Assembly (NCBI GenBank): GCA_963580455.1
Contig: OY756967.1
Coordinates: 23,854,022 to 23,918,021, forward strand
Source of the DNA: Euonymus europaeus
Taxonomy: Eukaryota > Streptophyta > Magnoliopsida > Celastrales > Celastraceae
Direction of reading: 5' to 3'
DNA length: 64,000 nt
Shown here: piece by piece, positions 51,201 through 63,220 of the stretch
How the letters are laid out: each line of letters begins with the position of its first letter
Position numbering within the stretch: the first letter of the stretch is position 1
Notes under the pieces: generated by a model
What the model was told of the DNA's origin: nothing
The model's input: the letters and a program-made list of their open reading frames with translations, nothing else
The model's database searches: none
Program-made: the position numbers and the translations under genes

Positions 51201-53994
51201 TGTGACTTCAATCACAGTACCTGCAGTGGGAAAAATGAGTTGTGCTATGGCCGAGGACCTGGGTGTGTTTGACTTCCTTGCTAGTTTCTACTCATTTTAC
51301 TCTCAGTTTGAATTTTTTTTATATGGATTCATAATGGTATCTGTACTTAACCCGACAGTTACCCTGACGAATTTGAGAGTACTCGTATCATAGGAGAGAG
51401 GCAATTCAAAAAAGCCGTGGATCTTTTCAAAAGAGCATCTGAAAAAATAAGTGGGAAGGTTGACTACCGCCACACTTACGTAGATTTCTCCCAGCTTGAG
51501 GTGACACTTGCCAAGCAAGATGGAGGCTCCGAGGTAGTAAAAACTTGTCCTGCAGCAATGGGTTTTGCGTTTGCTGCAGGAACAACTGATGGGCCAGGAG
51601 CATTTGATTTTAAGCAAGGTGATGACAAGGTAATATGTGCTGCAATGATTGTCTTGGATTTTCATTCCTCATGTAAGTCAATGGCTACCTGTTGTCAATA
51701 ACTCACATTGTGTTTTTATTTCAGGGAAATCCCTTTTGGAGGCTGGTGCGCAACTTACTTAAGACACCAGGCGAAGAACAAGTTAAATGTCAGCATCCAA
51801 AGCCCATACTGCTTGATACTGGAGAGATGACGAAACCATATGATTGGGCGGTAGGTCAAAATATGTTTGGGCTTGTTTATGTGATCGTTTGTAATGTTTC
51901 TAATAAGGATGACAGGATGTGCTATTTGCAAAAGTTATATCCAAGGCTTAACATACTGAACCGGAATGATATATTGGTTCTTTGGCCACACTGGTTTGAT
52001 GTATTTGTAATATTTTTGAAATTCGCGATCCTTTATTTCATGGACATTATCTGTTTCTGTAAGTAATGGTGGCTTTGCTGTAAAAGGAAGAATATGAAAT
52101 ATTTTATTTGCTTCTCTAAACATTTAGATCACCATACCTTCTGTGCATATAACATCTAATAGCAAGGGGTAAACATTAAGTAGCTGATGCTTATAGCATC
52201 CCCTTCGATTTGTTATTAAAAAACTGTTTTACTAATGAGAAGACTTGTTGTTTATATGTTTTCAGCCTTCAATTCTTCCACTCCAGATTCTTCGGATTGG
52301 GCAGCTGGCCATTCTCAGTGTTCCTGGAGGTAGTACTTTCCCTTGTGTATTCTTGTTTCTGATGGTAATGGGACTGCAAAGGATACCTATCCTCTGCCCT
52401 CCTCTAACCCCAAAGGAAAAGAAAAGTAATGTCTAATTTGAGTAAAATGAAAAGTTGTGAATTTATGTTCACAGATTCTAAATATGCCAATATGTGGACC
52501 AATCGCCAGTCGGTGTGTGTGAGATGTGAAGTTAAGCTTGTTTCTATTGTGTGGGATGGGGTGTATGCTCAGGGCTGGACCTAGGAATATTAGATGAAGT
52601 GGCTTCTCCGGGCATGAGACCTGTGTTCAAATCCTATCCTTCCCAACCCCAATGCCAGCAGCCAAAAGAAAATTAAAGAAAAAAGTAAAGACAGAAACAC
52701 ACATCATGATCACTTTGTGGAATTTGCTTTCATGTGTATTTGTACGTATCCTCGTTCACTGTTTTTCTGAGGGTTTATGCAGTTTTTTGAAACTCGTTTT
52801 GACAGAATTTACAACTATGGCTGGGAGACGTCTTCGTGATGCGGTGAAGATGGTGCTCACAAGTGGCGGTAATAAAGAATTCAACGGAAATGTTCATGTT
52901 GTTATAGCAGGATTGACTAATACCTACTCTCAGTATGTGACCACCCCTGAAGAATACGAAGTACAGAGATATGAGGTTGGTGACGAGTTTCATACTGGTT
53001 TCTGCCATGGAATATGAGTGCCCTTCCTTTTTTTCCGATGTGTTATGTTTGTTTTATTATTATTAACTTTAGAGGGGACTCGAAATTGAGACTTTTCCCT
53101 GGTTCAAATCCCAATTAGTAGGCTACCACTAGGCTAGGAGCACCTTTGGTATGAATTTAGTGAACCTTCAGCTAATTTTCTTCATCTATTTCTCCTCTTT
53201 GAATCTAGCACTCTCAGACAACAAATAATATAAATTAATAGAATTCAACCTAGTAGCTTTTAAGTGTAAGAGTAATGGCTAAGCAATTAAGTGAGCTCCT
53301 TCCCATCATCTTAAACTTCTGGGAGGAATGGTGTTTTCACCTATTATCCGAGCCTTGTTTTAGATGGTGTTTCCCATCAAGTCATAGAAATTGCTAGTCT
53401 ATCTGCAATTCATTTGTTTGTTAAATCTCCCATAATGCTTTTCAGGGTGCTTCCACACTCTATGGTCCACACACACACACTGCCTACATTCAGGAGTTCC
53501 AGAAACTTGCACGCGCTCTCATAGGTGGCAAACCTGTGGAACCTGGCTTCCAACCTCCTGATCTCCTGGACAAGCAGATCAGCTTACTCACACCAGTTTT
53601 GGCTGATGCGACTCCTCTCGGTGTAAAGTTTGGAGATTGTAGCTCTGATGTTCCCAAGAATTCCACCTTCAAGAGAGGTGACACAGTGACAGCCGTTTTC
53701 TGGTCTGCTTGCCCTCGAAATGACCTAATGACTGAAGGTACATTTGCCCTAGTGGAGATGCTACAAGGAAGCGATAGTTGGTTCCCGGCTTATGATGACG
53801 ATGATTTCTGCCTTCGTTTCAAGTGGTCAAGACCTTCAAAACTAAGTACAAGAAGTTATGCAACAATAGAATGGAGAATTCCAGAGTCTGCCACTTCGGG
53901 TGTGTACAGGTTAAGACATTTTGGCGCAGCAAAGGCCTTCTTGGGTTCCATTCGCCATTTCACTGGTTCATCTAGTGCTTTCGTGGTTGCATGA
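48231..53994 (+). CDS. NCER: Neutral ceramidase
   Basis: Nine exons: 48231-48574, 48832-49040, 50001-50345, 50998-51262, 51359-51629, 51725-51850, 52266-52329, 52806-52975, 53446-53994, giving 780 aa, the usual plant length. An N-terminal hydrophobic segment (about residues 12-35, LGAIAIWVSMVLLLLTG) is a signal peptide or anchor. Zinc-site motifs GIHSHAGPGG (His131/His133) and FATHGTSM (His240) are intact. The CGDVSPN motif carries the family's nucleophile (Ser353). The C-terminal 180 residues (from GASTLYGPHTHTAYIQEF) form the Ig-like tail domain. The enzyme cleaves the amide of ceramide to sphingosine and fatty acid at or near neutral pH, in ER/Golgi or at the cell surface. Introns 2, 3, 7 and 8 carry SINE-like insertions. 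The HTHT in the last exon arises from a CA run. No lesion seen. Confidence 0.95.
49376..49540 (+). mobile_element. tRNA-derived SINE in neutral ceramidase intron 2
   Basis: A-box-like 'CAGTGGTAGTGTTG' and B-box-like 'GTGTTCAATTC' at normal spacing are followed by a body with 'GAGGTCTATGTACATC'. It matches the copy at 50567 over most of its length in the same orientation. No clear target duplication was identified. Confidence 0.65.
50567..50710 (+). mobile_element. tRNA-derived SINE in neutral ceramidase intron 3
   Basis: A-box 'AATGGTAGAGTTG' and B-box 'AGGTTCAATTCC', then 'AAGGTCTACGTACATCC'. It belongs to the same family as 49376-49540. The internal Pol III boxes are better preserved than in the other copy. 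Confidence 0.65.
52565..52660 (+). repeat. SINE-like fragment in neutral ceramidase intron 7
   Basis: 'GACCTGTGTTCAAATCCTATCC' resembles a B-box region with C/T-rich downstream sequence. A weaker one with 'CTGGTTCAAATCCCA' lies in intron 8 near 53075-53150. Both look like parts of a different SINE family from 49376. Confidence 0.4.
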
Positions 53995-54850
53995 GAAGCC
54001 CCATATTATTGTTTGTGCTTGTACTGCTTCTGTACACTGTTATGTTTGCTACATATGCTGTCAGCGATTTTGTGTAGAAATTTGTCTCCCTCTGTCATCC
54101 TTTATATCCTACTCAAAAGAACGAAAGTTTTATTATTATGAGCGATTGAGATGAAATAGTAGTTTTCAGATTACTTCTCTGCAATATTCGCAAACGATTA
54201 GTTTTAACTTTTAGGCTACATTATGTTGGTCAATTTTAGCTTTTACTCTTCTATTTGGATTGGGAATCTAATCCCCAGCTGGTGGGGGATTGCTGTAATT
54301 TTGTTACAATGGTGGCTGGGGCCTGTAATTTTGTTATAAGAGGCTCATGGGAATTAGGGATGGTAAAATTATGTGAGGCTCCAATAATCAATTTGACATT
54401 AAATCAAATTTAGATATGAGTTATAAATCCAAAACTTAGACACAAACGTAAAATCTGTCCAATTTAAAATTGAATTCGGATTGAACATTAAAAAGTTATC
54501 CAATTTAATTGCATATGAAAGTCCAGGAAACTCACAAGTATAAATGGGCCAGGTCCATTTACCTTTTACCAAAATGGGCTTGTATATCATAGAAGATCCA
54601 ATACAAGAAAAGAAAATTTAGATAAACAAGGACTAAAATGGTTTCTCTAGCTCTCCTGCCGTCCTGCCACTTCCAAGGTCACCTTCTCAACTCGAATAGG
54701 GAACCGAAGCTAGCTACACCTTGAACAGGCCAATTGTGAAGAATCAGTTCGCTTGGAGCTTGGAATTTGAAGTTACGAGGCTCTTATTTCTGAACTTTCT
54801 CACCGATTTCAGCATACAAATCAAACGACTGCAAAGAATATACGCTAGAA
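53995..54850. other. Intergenic, neutral ceramidase to ENO3
   Basis: Holds the ceramidase 3' UTR and the ENO3 promoter and leader (both genes on the plus strand). A minus-strand frame at 54399-54590 has no motif. Nothing else seen. Confidence 0.5.
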
Positions 54851-57800
54851 ATGTCAGTGCAAGAGTATTTGGACAAGCACATGCTCTCTCGAAAAATCGA
54901 AGACGCCGTCAATGCGGCGGTTAGGGCCAAATCTGCCGATCCCGTTCTCTTCATCGTAAGTCTCCTCTCACTATCCCTGTGTGTGTTTGATTTATCACCG
55001 GGAAAATGCACCAAGTGGAAAGTGGAAACGGAACGATGAATTTTGGATCTTATGACTGCAGTCTAATCATATGAGAAAAGCCGTTGCTTCGGTGATTACC
55101 AAGATAAAAGCGAGGCAGATCCTAGATAGCAGAGGAATTCCAACTGTCGAAGTGGACCTGCACACCAACAAGGGCTTGTTTCGTGCCTCGGTTCCGAGCG
55201 GGTCTGCTACAGGAATGTAAGGATCTCTCGTCTAATCTGCTTGATTGACAATAAGAACTATGGAGATTTTTATTTTCTATTCAATTGTTTATTGGATATC
55301 TTATTTGCTCTGTCCTTACCATTACGAGTCATAGTGAATTGTTCACTAGCAAGCATAGTATATATTCTCTAATTTCTTATGAAAATTGCTGGAGATTGTG
55401 GCGTGACAAATTTTCAATGCTTCATTTTAGCTTTAGTCTTTTTACATGACAACTGTTTTCAAATTTTACTTTTACCAAAGAGGTACAAAATTTATTGATG
55501 GTTGATGGTCCCAGGTACGAGGCTGTTGAATTACGTGATGGAGATAAAGGAACATACCTTGGGAATAGTGTGGCCAGAGCTGTTAAGAATATCAATGAAA
55601 GAATATCAGAAGCTTTGATTGGTATGGATCCAACGCTGCAGTCCCAAATCGATCAGGCGATGATAGATTTGGACAAAACGGAAAAGAAGGTAGTGTTTCT
55701 ATGACTTGATTAGTTTTGTGCTGTGATTTATTCGTTCTTTTTAATATGCATGGGATTTGATTATGTGAGTTTATATTTCAGTTGATTTTCTTTTACTGAT
55801 ATGTTTGAACTTTGAATAAATCAACTTTATAAGTATTTAATTTTACTTATGAAAACCTTTTCATGTTGGATGATGCATTGTAGTGAGGATGGTAGATTGC
55901 CTTCTTTCAAGATATTGAGTACGTTTTACTTGCTCAAATCTTTCAAGGGATAACCTATATTAGTTAAATATTAACTTCCAGAGTGAACTCGGAGCAAATG
56001 CTATATTGGCTGTATCAATTGCTGCATGCAAAGCTGGAGCTGCTGAAAAAGAGGCATGCAAATTTTCCAATTTAAACTTTTAATTGCAAAAATATTTGGC
56101 CTCTCTTTAAAGATTCTGATGCAGAATTGCAGGTTCCTCTCTACAAGCACGTTGCTGATCTTTTTGGCAAAACGAATCTTTCACTTCCTGTACCGGCCTT
56201 CACTGTTATATGTGGTGGAACACATGCTGGAAATAATCTTGCCATTCAGGTATATCCTTGATCTAGTTTTGCTTGTAAATTATATATTCATTTCCCTTAG
56301 AGAAGGAAGAGGAGGTGGGGTTGGAAATGGGGGGAGCCAGGGAGGGAGAGGTTTGTGGGTGAGGACAGGGACATGACACTGGTTAAGTGCCAATTTATTG
56401 CCATATTTGATACGATGTTGTTTGCTTACATTATATGCAAATTCTTTCCATGAAAAAGTTGCAATCTCATACCCAGAACCAATTTGAATGCATTTGACAT
56501 ACTTTCTGTGCAGTATGAGCCAGTGCAACATTATTATTTTTTGATAGAAAAACACTTCTCTGTAGCAATTGTATGTTTGAGTGTCATACTTCCACCTTTG
56601 TACTTGGCTTGTTTTTTCAGCATCATTACTTTGTATCAACTTATGCAGAAGCATCATATTTTGATGTGTTAACTCTTTTAGTTAGTAGCTTTGTGTTATT
56701 GGATTGTCATCGCATGGACTTAAATTTCTACTTAATTTAGACACATGCTAAGGAAAATGCAATACTTTTACGTGTCATCTGTTTATGCTTCTTAAGCATC
56801 ATACTCTTTCTTATTTTCATCTTTATTGTGAACAATTCTTGCAGTCTTGCTGCAGCCTGTGTAGAGATTTTGATTCTTTATGTTGATTTATCTTTATGCC
56901 TATGATTGTCTGACTCGTCGCATGATATGAACAACCACCAGGAGATAATGATTCTCCCTACTGGAGCAAGCAAATTTGAGGAAGCATTGCAAATGGGCTC
57001 TGAAACATATCATCACCTAAAGGTGAATTTGATATACAAAATATCACACCTTTCCAGATTTTCGCCTTTGTTATTTTGACTGCATATATCACTGATTGGT
57101 CTATTAGCCTAAGCAAACTGCTAATTTATTGTAAACCTTACTGTCAACGTTGTTTTCAAACAATTTCTCAAATATGCACTTCATGCGCTTATGGCTTTAT
57201 GATTTGAAATTTTACCATGTCAATTAAATTTGAGAAGCTGTGTAAACTCTTTTCCTCAATCTTTTTGATATGTTGGTGCTGTCATGAGTCATCCTTGGTT
57301 ACAACTTACAAGTAGGGATTGGACAAAAGAAGTGTAGTTTTACCAATCCTCTTGTTCCAAAAACGGTTCAGTCTTACCATTATGTCTGAGTTCTACAATT
57401 TTGTGATTAAAATTGTTGGATAGGAGTTCTGCTGTCCACTCATCTTTGATTTTAATTTCTGTTATTAAATAGAGCAGGCTGTTATTACAGAAAAATGTGG
57501 TGCACATGGATGTAATGTTGGTGAAGATGGTGGTTTTGTTCCAAATATCTCCAGGCAAGTTTGTCTTTATATGATCCGTCAATGTCTCCTACATTTTTCT
57601 TTCCCTTTTCTTAGATTAAATACCTTTGCCATTTATTGTCAGTTTTTTTTTTCTTTCTGATTTTATTTATATCAATTGGCAGCTTGAAAGAAGGTTTGCA
57701 TCTAGTTAAGGAGGCCATTGGCAGAACAGGCTATAACGATAGAATAAAGATAGCTATTGATGTTGCTGCTTCTGCTTTCTGTATAGGTGTTGAATTCTTT

Positions 57801-59564
57801 CCTGTAATAAAGTGCAGAATTTAAGGCTTCTTATGTATACAGTCTCTGCTCCACCTTTATTTATTTCCAGTGTATTTATTTTCCTTACTCTAATGCAGGT
57901 ACTAAGTATGATTTGGATTTCAAATCTCCAAATAAGTCTGGGCAAAATTTCAAGTCAGGAGAGGATATGATTGAAATGTACAAAGAACTATGTGCTGGTA
58001 TATTAGTCTCTTTTCTAGTCTCTAGTTGTTTTTTGCTGCTTTATTTTTTGTTTATTTGTGACTTATTTTGACCCTTTTTTTTGGATGGTCTTAGAGTTCC
58101 CAATTGTATCAATCGAAGATCCATTTGACAAGGAGGATTGGGAACACATCAAGTACTTCTCTAGTCTTGGACTATGTCAGGTCTGTACTTTGTCGCTATT
58201 GTACATTTGTACTTGGCTTTAATTCTTTTTATTAAATTTATATCAAGATCTTAGTTTGTCGTAGTCTCGTAGAAGCATGATCTCAGCTGCCATGTTTAAT
58301 AATTTTGAGGCCGTGATAGGGCACTAAGGGCAGGCACTGAAAAAGAAACACTTAGCTTTTGATACAGCAAGTGTGACGGGCCTGGAATTATTACTAGTGT
58401 ATCGAGTATCGACCACAAAAGTACTTAGGTCTGATTGCACTAAGTGGTTTCTGTAGAGCACCTGGCTGATACATGACCCATGTAATGATGTTTGGTTGCT
58501 AATGCTATGTCATGTGCTTCCTGCTCCCTGACATTTTTTATGTTTCTTTTATTTTGCCTCTTTCTTATGGTGAGGTTTGCATTAAGAGCTGGTGGTTTTG
58601 TAGGTGGTTGGCGACGACTTGTTGATGTCAAATATAAAACGGATTGAAAGAGCAATACATGAGTCCACTTGCAATGCTCTTGTTCTCAAGGTATCTGGCT
58701 AGCCTAGAAGCCTTTGAATGAACATTTTTCTCTGTTAACTATTTGGATTTTCTACTGATGCATTTCCTTGTTATGTAATTGAATGTCCCTTTCTCCATTA
58801 AGGTAATGTCCTTTTGGCCTACTACTGGTCTTGGAGAGAGTCTCAGGGATGACAATGTTCTAAATTTTAGCTAACATTTTTCAAAATTACCTTGAGATTT
58901 TGTAGTCTGATTTCACCACTGTTAAATCTAGGTAAATCAGATTGGGACCATAACTGAAGCCATTGAAGCAGTGAAGCTAGCAAAGGATGCCCACTGGGGA
59001 GTGGTCATGTCTCATAGATGCGGGGAGACTGAGGATTCTTTCATAGCTGATTTGTCTGTTGGCCTTGGCACTGGTCAGATCAAAGCTGGTGCTCCTTGTA
59101 GAGGAGAGCGGCTAGCAAAGTACAACCAGGTTCAGTTTCTGTAAACTATGTTATGCTTTTCACATTTTCATCAAGACTGCAACAAACGATGAGGGCAACT
59201 ACGGACATGATATTTTGATCAAGAGTCAGCTTTGATATTCTTGATGTCTTTACCCTAAATTAATTGGTTTAGTGATCAGCTAAAAATTCTTAGGTTCATC
59301 CACGTGTAGTCATAGTCATAGGTTATCCACACACAATGTGAGAAGAAACAGCTTCTTGTACTCAAGGAAGATTGTTCAAGGGTGGTCCCATTCTTGGATG
59401 GAATCCAACTACCTTTATTGCTATACTTGTAGCAATGCTATTTGTGTTGAGCTTCAGTGGAAGATATGAAACTAATGGCTCAAAAATTCTTGCAGTTACT
59501 TCGAATTGAGGAAGAGCTTGGGGATCAAGCAGTTTATGTTGGTGATGATTGGAAGCTGACATGA
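54851..59564 (+). CDS. ENO3: Cytosolic enolase, ENO3 type
   Basis: Thirteen exons: 54851-54955, 55062-55216, 55515-55689, 55982-56053, 56133-56249, 56942-57022, 57478-57554, 57683-57786, 57899-57997, 58095-58180, 58604-58690, 58932-59129, 59496-59564, giving 474 aa. The N-terminal extension [24 protein letters not shown] is specific to the plant ENO3 branch. Enolase converts 2-phosphoglycerate to phosphoenolpyruvate. Metal and active-site positions seen: Asp287 (DVAAS), Glu336 (IEDPF), Asp361/362 (VVGDDL), Lys386 (LVLK), His414 (MSHR), Lys437 (GQIKAG), His200 (GGTHAG), Glu209 (QEIMILP). The usual GDEGG motif reads GEDGG, so the second catalytic acid is Asp252 rather than Glu. DVAASEF reads DVAASAF. 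Introns 4 and 7 start with GC: GAG|GCATGC and CAG|GCAAGT. Catalytic competence is uncertain. Confidence 0.94.
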
Positions 59565-60545
59565 CTACATTAGCCGCCTTCAGTGCAGCATGACACCTTT
59601 CGTTATTTCTCTCATGGACGTGGTTTTTTTCTCTAGATTCTCTTTCAATTTGATGCTAGAAGTGTTGAACGTGTATGTGCGTCAAATGTGGAAGCTGCGC
59701 TCCGGTTATTTGTTTTCCACAAGTATCAAAAGGGTTTTTCTTGCCTCTTTAGGATCCACTGAAAAAAAAATGTACGTACTCAGCAGTAAAACGTCATCGA
59801 ATTTACTGTCGGAAGCATAGAGTGATAAAACGTATTGCAAAATCCTATCAAGCGTTTCATTACTTTGTTGTAATTTTATTTTTTTCCCTCCAATAGTACC
59901 AACGAACAGAAGTTGTGCTCTGCTTAGATCTTTCTTTGTTCAACTCGTAACTATTTGTAGATGTTTTTTTTCTTCTTGGCAATTGTATATTGTGCCGTAT
60001 AGAAACTAGAAACTAGTCAAGCAGGAGGAGTGAAAATAATGAACTTCAGCACATAACTAGCCAGGCATAACTATTACTGATACTGTCATAACTAGCCTCG
60101 AGTTTCCGCTTAACAAGGCAGACTAACCCAAATATAGACAAGCTAAATATATTTAAAATCTAAGGGCACGCTTGTACATAGAGAATTGAAAACGCTAATG
60201 ACAATATACTTACAAGTTACATGGTAATGTAATGAAACCAAAATTTAAGGAAACCCATTAAATCCCTCATCAATAAACTGCCAAACATCTGAAAAGCAAT
60301 CTCCGCAACTCGCGGTCAGGTAAGATGCAACCAGAGAGTCCTTAAACACAAAACCAAACCAAGAACAAGAACAGAACTCACACATCAAATCTCAATTTGT
60401 ATAAATTCCTCTGTTTTACTCTCTCTCAATCCCTCCCTCCCATTCCTCTCTTAGATCTGGATTTTTGTCGTATTGAGTCCATTGCCACAGCTTGCTCACT
60501 GAAATTCAGAAACTGAGTCAACCAAATCTCAGAAGAAATTAAGGC
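59565..60545. other. Intergenic, ENO3 to transporter
   Basis: ENO3 3' UTR and the transporter promoter and leader. A CT-rich leader stretch (CTCTCTCAATCCCTCCCTCCC) lies at about 60420-60450. A 76-aa plus-strand frame at 59590-59820 has no motif. Confidence 0.5.
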
Positions 60546-62214
60546 ATGAAATTCTCAGGTCGATTGTTCACAATCGTGCTTGTAACATCATGGTATTCGT
60601 CAAATATTGGGGTTTTGTTATTGAACAAATATCTACTGAGCAATTACGGATTCAAATACCCAATCTTCCTCACTTTGTGTCACATGTTGGCGTGCTCGAC
60701 GTTCAGCTATGCCGCAATTTCTTGGCTCAAAATCGCGCCAATGCAGCCCATTAGATCGCGCTTGCAATTGACGAAGATAACTGCACTCGGCCTCATATTC
60801 TGTTTGTCTGTTGTGGGTGGAAATATATCTCTCAAGTACTTGCCTGTATCGTTTAATCAGGCGGTAGGAGCCACGACACCGCTTTTCACGGCGGTTTTTG
60901 CTTACCTGATGACCCTCAAAAGGGAGGCTTGGCTTACCTATTTCACTCTTGTTCCTATTGTTACTGGTGTTATCATTGCTAGTGGGGTAAGAACTAATTT
61001 ACCCTTCTATTTTTTACTAACAGCACTTTCTTGTATGTAGATTTTTTTTTGTTATTCGTATACAATTCCACTTGTTTACGTTTGAGGATGAAGTTTTTAA
61101 ATTTGTCTCATTGTTTTGGTTGCTGAATTAGGAATTCATTATAGAGTTTTTAGCTTACTGGGGCTTTATGAGAACATGCAAAAAGTTCAATTGCTCAATC
61201 TTCAATCTACGTTAGTAGCCTCCAAATGCAGAGGAAGGCAGTGTGAATCAAATCTGCCTTCTCTTGTCACTTGTGGGAGTGAGAAAGCCCGCTTCTCTAT
61301 ACACTGGGGGGAGTGAGAGCCTGCTTTTACCTTTTCCATGTATTAGAGTTCCGTTTACTTTAAAATGATTTCACATATATCATACCATACGGGTTTCTTA
61401 GTACTAATAATGTAAGGGCATCTTTAGTTAGTCTGTGTAGTTGGTTACTAATAATGTAGCATTCCACTTCTTTGTTTAATGGCATTATATACATAGTTAT
61501 GTAGTGTAAATCACTGAAACTTCTGTATTATTTCACGGTGAAAGGGAGAGCCAAGCTTCCACCTCTTTGGATTCATAATGTGTGTTGGTGCAACAGCAGC
61601 TCGAGCTCTGAAAACAGTGCTTCAAGGGATTTTGTTGTCTTCCGATGGGTAATAAACATCTCAGTACAGGTATCAACTTTATGGGATCTTTCACAGAAGC
61701 AGAAAACGTTATTGAAATGCTTCATTTGTTTCTATTTTTTCAGGGAAAAACTTCATTCTATGAACCTCCTGATGTACATGGCACCAGTTGCTGTTATATG
61801 CCTTGTTCCTACAGCACTTACTATGGAAAAAAATGTGGTTGGTATCACGATTGCCCTCGCAAGAGATGATTGGAAGTTTTTAGTGTATCTTACCTTCAAT
61901 TCTGCTCTTGCATATTTTGTGAATTTGGCAAATTTCTTGGTCACAAAGCACACCAGTGCCCTGACTCTCCAGGTACTAATCCCTCTGCTCACTGCTTCAT
62001 ATTTCCTTCACAATTGTTCATCATAAAAAGTTTGGGGTAGAACTTACCTTTATTTCAATTTCTGCAGGTTTTGGGAAATGCAAAAGGAGCTGTTGCGGTG
62101 GTCATCTCAATTTTGATTTTCAGGAATCCAGTATCAGTGACAGGCATGCTTGGATACACTCTCACTGTAATCGGGGCCGTTCTTTACAGTGAATCAAAGA
62201 AACGGAGTAAATGA
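60546..62214 (+). CDS. Nucleotide-sugar/triose-phosphate translocator family (At3g11320/UUAT-like)
   Basis: Four exons: 60546-60986, 61545-61648, 61744-61972, 62068-62214, giving 306 aa, the normal size. About ten hydrophobic segments are visible, starting at [27 protein letters not shown]. Family blocks seen are [94 protein letters not shown] and a Lys-rich end ESKKRSK, a likely Golgi-to-ER retrieval and topology signal. The closest recalled proteins are At3g11320 and At5g05820, Golgi members of the KT/NST group, some of which carry UDP-uronic acids; substrate cannot be read from sequence. No lesion; all phases close. Confidence 0.93.
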
Positions 62215-63220
62215 GGCATTCTGCAGACCACCAGAGTTTAATGTAGTCCATATTTTAGGGCAGCTGAGTGGACAATGATCAAGTCCAGATCACTTTGCAA
62301 ATGCCCATAGTTTGTGTAGGATTATAAAAGCAACCAGAAGAGGGTTTATACTTCATACTTATCCTGCGGTTTCAGAGAGTCTAGTCTAGGTCAGAAAATA
62401 GTATTAAAAAAAACTAACTATTTAGTGTTGTGGTATTTTAGCTTGCTGGTTCGGTTTTTTTGAGCTTATTTTTCAGGTTGAGCTGTTAATATTGGGTGTC
62501 ATTTTTTTTTTGAATCTGGTTTCTTGAGTTGGTCCGGTACTGCGGTGCTTAAAGCATCAGCTTTGGTTACTTTACTTAAGGGTCGGCCCCCAAATAACTA
62601 GTGCCAGATTATGCATGGCATGGCTTTTTTGCCTTCTATAAGGGATTCCTGCCAAAATGTAAAAATGTATGTTATGCCAAAGCACCGTTTCTTACTTTGC
62701 CATGCAAGTAATGATCAGGATACCATGGCTTGACTAACCTTTAAAAAAAAGTGATCTACGACTGCTCAGCTTTTCAGAATGAAGGTTTAACTTCACGAAT
62801 TTAGAGTAAGCCATGGTCCCAATTTTTGTTTCAAAAGGGCCTTTTCTTTTTAATTGGAATTGGACGATTAGTACAGGTTTCAATCAGGTAAAATTGGACA
62901 ATTAGTCACCTTTTTTTGTGCCAACTCTACTAGATTGGATAAGTATAAGCTCATCATAACTATTAAATAGTGTCATTTTGCATTGGGAAATTGGAAATTG
63001 CATTGAAATTTAAACCAGAATAGGCCCTTCCCTGGATTACTGCTCGCTTTGAAACGTTGGGAACTTGCAAAAAGAGTGAAAAAAAGCTCGGCATTTTACC
63101 TGGTTATCCTAGTTACCAAAGGCAGAATCTCCTAGAACTAGATTTCCTTATTAAGTTGCCTAAATCGCCGCCATCGCATCCTAATTGCATAAACCAAGGA
63201 AACAGCCAACAGGAGGTACC
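62215..63220. other. Convergent intergenic region, transporter/GIL1-like
   Basis: 3' UTRs of both genes. A short plus-strand frame at 63057-63311 overlaps the end of the minus-strand gene and is not considered coding. Confidence 0.5.
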
